The notes beneath the pieces are model-generated. The model was not told where the DNA came from, ran no database searches, and worked only from the letters and a program-made list of their open reading frames with translations. The translations under genes and the position numbers were made by a program. From the NCBI GenBank assembly GCA_017452565.1, contig JAFTMF010000096.1, positions 1 through 9,479 on the forward strand: a stretch of 9,479 nt of DNA. The letters are read 5' to 3'. The DNA is from Clostridia bacterium (GTDB lineage: Bacteria; Bacillota; Clostridia; Oscillospirales; CAG-272). Shown here piece by piece: positions 6,953 to 9,479 of this stretch (positions are counted from its first letter, which is position 1; the number at the start of each line of letters is the position of its first letter).

Positions 6953-6981
6953 TTGCTATCTTCGCTATGGTGTGCTATAAT
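6953..6981 (+). promoter_or_regulatory. SigA-type promoter with extended -10 for the DegV gene
   Basis: -35 TTGCTA (6953-6958) and -10 TATAAT (6976-6981) have a 17-bp spacer, with TGC immediately before the -10. The start site should be near 6988, giving an unusually long leader of about 85 bases. Confidence 0.8.
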
Positions 6982-6989
6982 AAAAAAGT

Positions 6990-7006
6990 AGATTGGTCAA
7001 CAATCT
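6990..7006 (+). other. Small stem-loop at the 5' end of the DegV mRNA
   Basis: AGATTG (6990-6995) pairs with CAATCT (7001-7006) around a GTCAA loop, a few bases after the predicted transcription start. This is the usual position of a 5' stabilising stem-loop; no riboswitch fold was recognised in the rest of the leader. Confidence 0.35.
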
Positions 7007-7072
7007 CGCCGACACCGAAGAGAGTCAATTTCCATACGCATTTTGTTATTTTGCAATATGAGGAGAATCATT

Positions 7073-7939
7073 ATGAAAAACTACGTCATTGTCACCGATA
7101 CCGCCTGCGATATCAAGCCCGCAACCCTGCAAGCGTGGGGAGTGGAGTATTGCAGTCTTTCCTTCCAGTTCAGCGATTCTGAGAAGGTTTACTCCAATTA
7201 CGATATGGAGGTAACCGAGTTTTATAACAGAATGCGAGAGGGCGGCACTGCCAAAACCTCTGCCATCAATGCAGATACATTTGAAAAAGAGTTTGAAAAG
7301 TATCTTGCAGAGGGGAAGGATATTCTGTACTTAGGCTTCTCCTCCGGGCTCAGCGCCACCTTCAATTCGGGACGGCTGGCGGCAGATGCTCTGCGGGAAA
7401 AGTATCCCGACCGCAAGATTCTGGTGGTAGACTCCCTTGCGGCATCCGCAGGATTTGGTATGCTGGTTTATCTCACCGTCAAAGAGCGGGATAAGGGTGC
7501 GACCATCGAGGAAGCGGCAGCCTATGCGGAATCTGTAAAGCTGAATATGTGCCATTGGTTTACCGTAGACGATCTGGACTATCTCAAGCGCGGCGGCAGA
7601 GTCAGCCCTGCGGTTGCCTTCTTCGGCAACAAGCTGGGGATCAAGCCGGTTATGCACGTGGATAACGACGGTCATCTGATCAACGTCTCCAAGGTGAGAG
7701 GCAGAAAGAATGCCATCGCCGCACTGGCAAAAGCGCTGGGGGAATCTGCCATTGATCCTGCAGGCGGCCCCGTGTTCATCTCCCACGGCGACTGTCAGGC
7801 GGACGTAGATACGCTGGCAGAGATCCTGAAGAAGGATTACAACGCCGAGGTAGAGCTGGTCACCGACGTAGGCCCCGTCATCGGCGCACACACCGGTCCC
7901 GGAGTCCTTGCCCTCTTCTTCGTGGGTAAGGAAAGATAA
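7073..7939 (+). CDS. DegV family protein (FakB-type fatty-acid-binding subunit)
   Basis: This 288-residue cytoplasmic protein belongs to the DegV (EDD fold) family, whose studied members hold a fatty acid for phosphorylation by the FakA kinase before entry into phospholipid synthesis. Family marks are in order: VTDTACDI (7-14), TAKTS (59-63), SSGLSATFNSG (90-100), DSLAASAG (120-127), DDLDYLKRGGRV (166-177), GIKPVM (189-194), HGD (238-240) and GPVIGAHTGPG (267-277). Its length is typical. AGGAG 7 bases upstream selects the ATG at 7073; an upstream in-frame start at 7043 lacks such a site. No FakA/DAK2 gene lies nearby, which is common for DegV paralogs, so the lipid bound is unknown. The gene is transcribed alone from its own promoter; the only hairpin terminator downstream is the one at 8045-8090. 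Confidence 0.93.
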   Translation: MKNYVIVTDTACDIKPATLQAWGVEYCSLSFQFSDSEKVYSNYDMEVTEFYNRMREGGTAKTSAINADTFEKEFEKYLAEGKDILYLGFSSGLSATFNSGRLAADALREKYPDRKILVVDSLAASAGFGMLVYLTVKERDKGATIEEAAAYAESVKLNMCHWFTVDDLDYLKRGGRVSPAVAFFGNKLGIKPVMHVDNDGHLINVSKVRGRKNAIAALAKALGESAIDPAGGPVFISHGDCQADVDTLAEILKKDYNAEVELVTDVGPVIGAHTGPGVLALFFVGKER

Positions 7940-7951
7940 TCGCTTGTCTTT

Positions 7952-7960
7952 TTCGACAAA
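7952..7960 (-). promoter_or_regulatory. Possible Spo0A box
   Basis: TTCGACAAA is the exact complement of TTTGTCGAA, the classic 0A box. It lies 12 bases after the degV stop and about 47 bp upstream of the -35 of the next promoter, inside the only AT-rich gap available. A single 9-mer match can occur by chance. Confidence 0.3.
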
Positions 7961-8006
7961 AGTGAGAAGAAAATCTTTAAATTTTTGACATTTTTTTAAA
8001 ACCCTC

Positions 8007-8035
8007 TTGATTTTATGGGAAGAAAATGATATAAT
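8007..8035 (+). promoter_or_regulatory. SigA-type promoter upstream of the nucleotidase-kinase fusion gene
   Basis: -35 TTGATT (8007-8012) and perfect -10 TATAAT (8030-8035) have a 17-bp spacer. The upstream stretch 7970-8000 is rich in A- and T-runs like an UP element. The start site should be near 8041-8043, only a few bases before the terminator hairpin at 8045. Confidence 0.78.
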
Positions 8036-8044
8036 ATCCTATAC

Positions 8045-8090
8045 AGCAGCTTTCCGTGTTTCTGTATCAAACACGGCGAGCTGCTTTTTT
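8045..8090 (+). terminator. Strong intrinsic terminator in the 5' leader (attenuator or tiny-RNA end)
   Basis: AGCAGCT (8045-8051) pairs with AGCTGCT (8079-8085), and CCGTGTTT (8054-8061) pairs with AAACACGG (8069-8076). One U-G wobble and one mismatch join the two stems, and the loop is 7 bases. The T-run 8085-8090 follows at once. It can end transcripts coming from degV, but it also sits directly downstream of the 8007-8035 promoter, so most transcripts from that promoter should stop after about 50 bases unless termination is overridden. Confidence 0.88.
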
Positions 8091-8113
8091 GACCCATAGA
8101 GGAGAGGGTCAAA
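8088..8113 (+). promoter_or_regulatory. Second leader hairpin holding a ribosome binding site
   Basis: TTTGACCC (8088-8095) and GGGTCAAA (8106-8113) form a perfect 8-bp stem. Its 10-base loop contains AGGAG (8100-8104), the probable ribosome binding site of the small leader ORF at 8117. The stem shares three U with the T-run of the upstream terminator. It could gate translation of the leader ORF. Confidence 0.55.
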
Positions 8114-8116
8114 TCT

Positions 8117-8146
8117 ATGCTGACAGAAAGTGAGGACTGCATATGA
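8117..8146 (+). CDS. Candidate 9-residue leader peptide, overlapping the next gene's start
   Basis: ATG at 8117 starts a 9-codon frame, MLTESEDCI, ending in TGA at 8144-8146. The TGA overlaps the ATG of the fusion gene at 8143 as ATGA, the classic arrangement for translational coupling. GAGG (8104-8107) lies 9 bases upstream and AGGAG (8100-8104) 12 bases upstream. The peptide has no run of one amino acid as in classic attenuation leaders. The fusion gene also has its own GAGG site, located inside this ORF. Confidence 0.45.
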   Translation: MLTESEDCI

Positions 8147-9273
8147 GCAGAAAATACAGACTATCAACCGCGCTGGACGTGGACGACCTGCTGATGGAGT
8201 GCACCTCCTATGTCATGCGTCTGGCCAATGAAAAATACGGCTTTCAGCCGCCTATGACCATTTATGAAAAGGAGCATTGGGGCAAGCTGGGCACCCGCGC
8301 CGATGCCATTTATCCTTATTTCAGCGATCCGGAGTTCTACCGCACCCAGCCGGTGTATGAGGGCGCGAAGGAATTTGTTCGCCGACTTTCCCAAATGACC
8401 GAGGTGTATATCGCTACCGCTGTCCCTCCTGAATTTATGGGTATCCGTGCTCAACGGATTCGGGAGGAGTTTCCCGAAATTCCTGCCGATCACATTTATA
8501 TGGGCGCAGGCAAGGATAAGATCCATACCGATATCCTCTTTGACGATGCTCTTCACAATATTCTCAATTCGGGCGCGAAGTATCCCATTTTGATGCGCCG
8601 CCCTTGGAATCAGGAGGCGACGGGAATGCTGGCGGTGAGCAATTACGAGGAATTTCTCAAGGTGGTGGAGGTGATCGCCAACAGCTATTCGGTGCAGGCG
8701 GCAGAGGCTGCCCAAAGCGAGCCCAATATTGTGGTGCTGGTAGGTCCTTCGGGAAGCGGCAAATCCAAGCTGGCAACCAAATTCTTGGCACTGAACGACC
8801 GCTATGAGAAGTTGATCAGCTATACCACCAAAGACCCCACTGCCGTGGAGGAAAACGAGTGGTACAATTACGTTTCACTGGACACCTTCCGTCAGATGTG
8901 CGATAGCGGAGAAATGCTCCAATCCACCATGTACGCAGGTCACGGCTACGGTTCCCGCAAGGGTGATGTGGAAAAGATCTTGGCAGAGGGAAAGCGCGTG
9001 TTTGCTACCATGGATATTTGCGGAGCTATGTCCTTGAAAACCTATTTCCCCAACGTTACCAGTATCTACCTGAAGCGGGACAAAAAGGCGCTGATGCGCA
9101 ATATCCTGCGGAAGAACACCACCGACGAGAACAAGATCAACCGTCTGTGCGCTATTGAGTACGAGGAGCACAACGCAGAGCTGTGCGACTACGTGCTGAA
9201 TTTTGACGGCACCTATGAGGATGCGCTGCTGGAGCTGTGCGGAATTTTGGGTGTCTCCTGTCCGCTGTCTTGA
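8143..9273 (+). CDS. Two-domain protein: HAD 5'-nucleotidase (NT5C-like) fused to a guanylate-kinase-like domain
   Basis: This 376-residue soluble protein joins two nucleotide enzymes. Residues about 5-178 are a HAD-type domain like the 5'(3')-deoxyribonucleotidase NT5C family: DVDDLL (12-17, D12 nucleophile and D14), IATA (90-93, T92), a Lys region (124-126) and DILFDD (130-135). Residues about 194-370 resemble guanylate kinase: P-loop GPSGSGKS (201-208), SYTT (226-229), YGS (269-271), MDICGA (290-295) and lid arginines R319, R323 and R334. Several GMP-binding positions differ from usual guanylate kinase: TTRxxR has become TTKDPT, and the Glu of the FLE motif is Gln260. It is therefore probably not the housekeeping Gmk and its phosphate acceptor may differ. 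GAGG 7 bases upstream supports the start at 8143. The leader carries a terminator hairpin and a coupled leader ORF, suggesting attenuated expression. A strong terminator follows. Confidence 0.88.
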   Translation: MSRKYRLSTALDVDDLLMECTSYVMRLANEKYGFQPPMTIYEKEHWGKLGTRADAIYPYFSDPEFYRTQPVYEGAKEFVRRLSQMTEVYIATAVPPEFMGIRAQRIREEFPEIPADHIYMGAGKDKIHTDILFDDALHNILNSGAKYPILMRRPWNQEATGMLAVSNYEEFLKVVEVIANSYSVQAAEAAQSEPNIVVLVGPSGSGKSKLATKFLALNDRYEKLISYTTKDPTAVEENEWYNYVSLDTFRQMCDSGEMLQSTMYAGHGYGSRKGDVEKILAEGKRVFATMDICGAMSLKTYFPNVTSIYLKRDKKALMRNILRKNTTDENKINRLCAIEYEEHNAELCDYVLNFDGTYEDALLELCGILGVSCPLS

Positions 9274-9290
9274 TTTGAATAAAGAACGAT

Positions 9291-9322
9291 AGACCGCCGA
9301 GTGTTCGGCGGTCTGTTTTTTT
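9291..9322 (+). terminator. Rho-independent terminator of the fusion gene
   Basis: AGACCGCCGA (9291-9300) pairs perfectly with TCGGCGGTCT (9305-9314) around a GTGT loop, followed by G and seven T. It begins 17 bases after the fusion gene's stop codon. Confidence 0.93.
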
Positions 9323-9438
9323 AAAAAAACTTTCGAATTAACATTTTTCAAATATTTTTGAATTATTTCGCAAATATGGGGGAGGTAAAATACAGTCACA
9401 ACAGTCAAGCAGAATGAATTTGAAAAGGAGAATGAATT
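9323..9438 (+). other. AT-rich intergenic leader of the last gene; promoter not resolved
   Basis: This gap is very AT-rich and includes an inverted repeat TTCAAA/TTTGAA (9347-9362). A TAAAAT at about 9386-9391 resembles a -10 box, but the best -35 (TTGAAT, about 9358-9363) is 22 bp away, so I do not call a promoter. A GGGGGAGG run lies just before it with no start codon at a suitable distance. Confidence 0.35.
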
Positions 9439-9479
9439 ATGACTAAGAAAATCGCAGAGGTAAACGAAAAGATCGCAGA
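9439..9479 (+). CDS. Start of an unidentified gene, running off the right edge
   Basis: ATG at 9439 follows AAGGAG with an 8-base spacer and opens a Lys/Glu-rich frame, MTKKIAEVNEKIA, to the window edge. Thirteen residues suggest an amphipathic helix. It faintly recalls small helical repeat proteins common in Clostridia, but that is memory, not evidence, so no function is assigned. The preceding terminator makes it a separate transcription unit. Confidence 0.6.
   Translation, partial: MTKKIAEVNEKIA

Noticed and set aside
6892..7182. 96-codon plus-strand frame across the degV promoter and leader
   Set aside because: It crosses the promoter and overlaps the DegV start in another frame, with no ribosome binding site.
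7940..7960. Terminator for degV formed by the short repeat CTTGTC/GACAA
   Set aside because: The stem is only 5-6 bp and has no T-run directly after it; the hairpin at 8045-8090 is far stronger.
7985..7990. Perfect TTGACA -35 hexamer upstream of the fusion gene
   Set aside because: No -10 box lies 16-18 bp downstream; the TTGATT/TATAAT pair at 8007-8035 fits better.

Overview
The window looks like chromosomal DNA of a Gram-positive, probably anaerobic gut-type Clostridia/Firmicutes bacterium. The evidence is strong GGAG-type ribosome binding sites, SigA-like promoters, AT-rich gaps around moderately GC-rich genes, Rho-independent terminators, a DegV-family gene, and a secreted enzyme with a C-terminal membrane anchor. 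The exact taxon cannot be read from the sequence. No RNA genes, insertion sequences, CRISPR arrays or phage genes were seen.

Left part (1-5719) is a fructan-degradation locus. A 1104-residue, surface-anchored glycoside hydrolase family 32 (GH32) fructanase (167-3481, minus) and a 525-residue cytoplasmic GH32 fructosidase (3685-5262, plus) diverge from a 203-bp intergenic region. That region holds two well-formed promoters and three inverted repeats that could be operators. The likely scheme is that long fructans (levan or inulin) are cut at the cell surface and the imported oligosaccharides or sucrose are finished inside; no transporter or regulator gene lies in the window. A small Cys-containing protein of unknown function (5312-5719) follows the cytoplasmic enzyme. 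At the extreme left edge, a second minus-strand gene begins (1-42, 14 codons visible) with its own promoter.

Middle part (5720-7939) has two separately promoted genes: a uroporphyrinogen-decarboxylase-like (URO-D superfamily) protein that lacks the heme-pathway signature, and a DegV-family fatty-acid-binding protein.

Right part (7940-9479) is the most unusual. A strong promoter (8007-8035) is followed almost at its start site by a near-perfect terminator hairpin (8045-8090). Next come a second hairpin, a 9-codon leader ORF (8117-8146), and, overlapping it by four bases (ATGA), a two-domain gene. That gene joins a HAD-type 5'-nucleotidase (NT5C-like) to a guanylate-kinase-like P-loop domain. 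The arrangement suggests attenuation and translational coupling controlling a nucleotide-processing fusion protein. A strong terminator ends this unit, and another gene starts at 9439 and runs off the window.

Five of the six promoters recognised here have a TTGC-type -35 box, and all six have exactly 17 bp to the -10, which may be a lineage habit.
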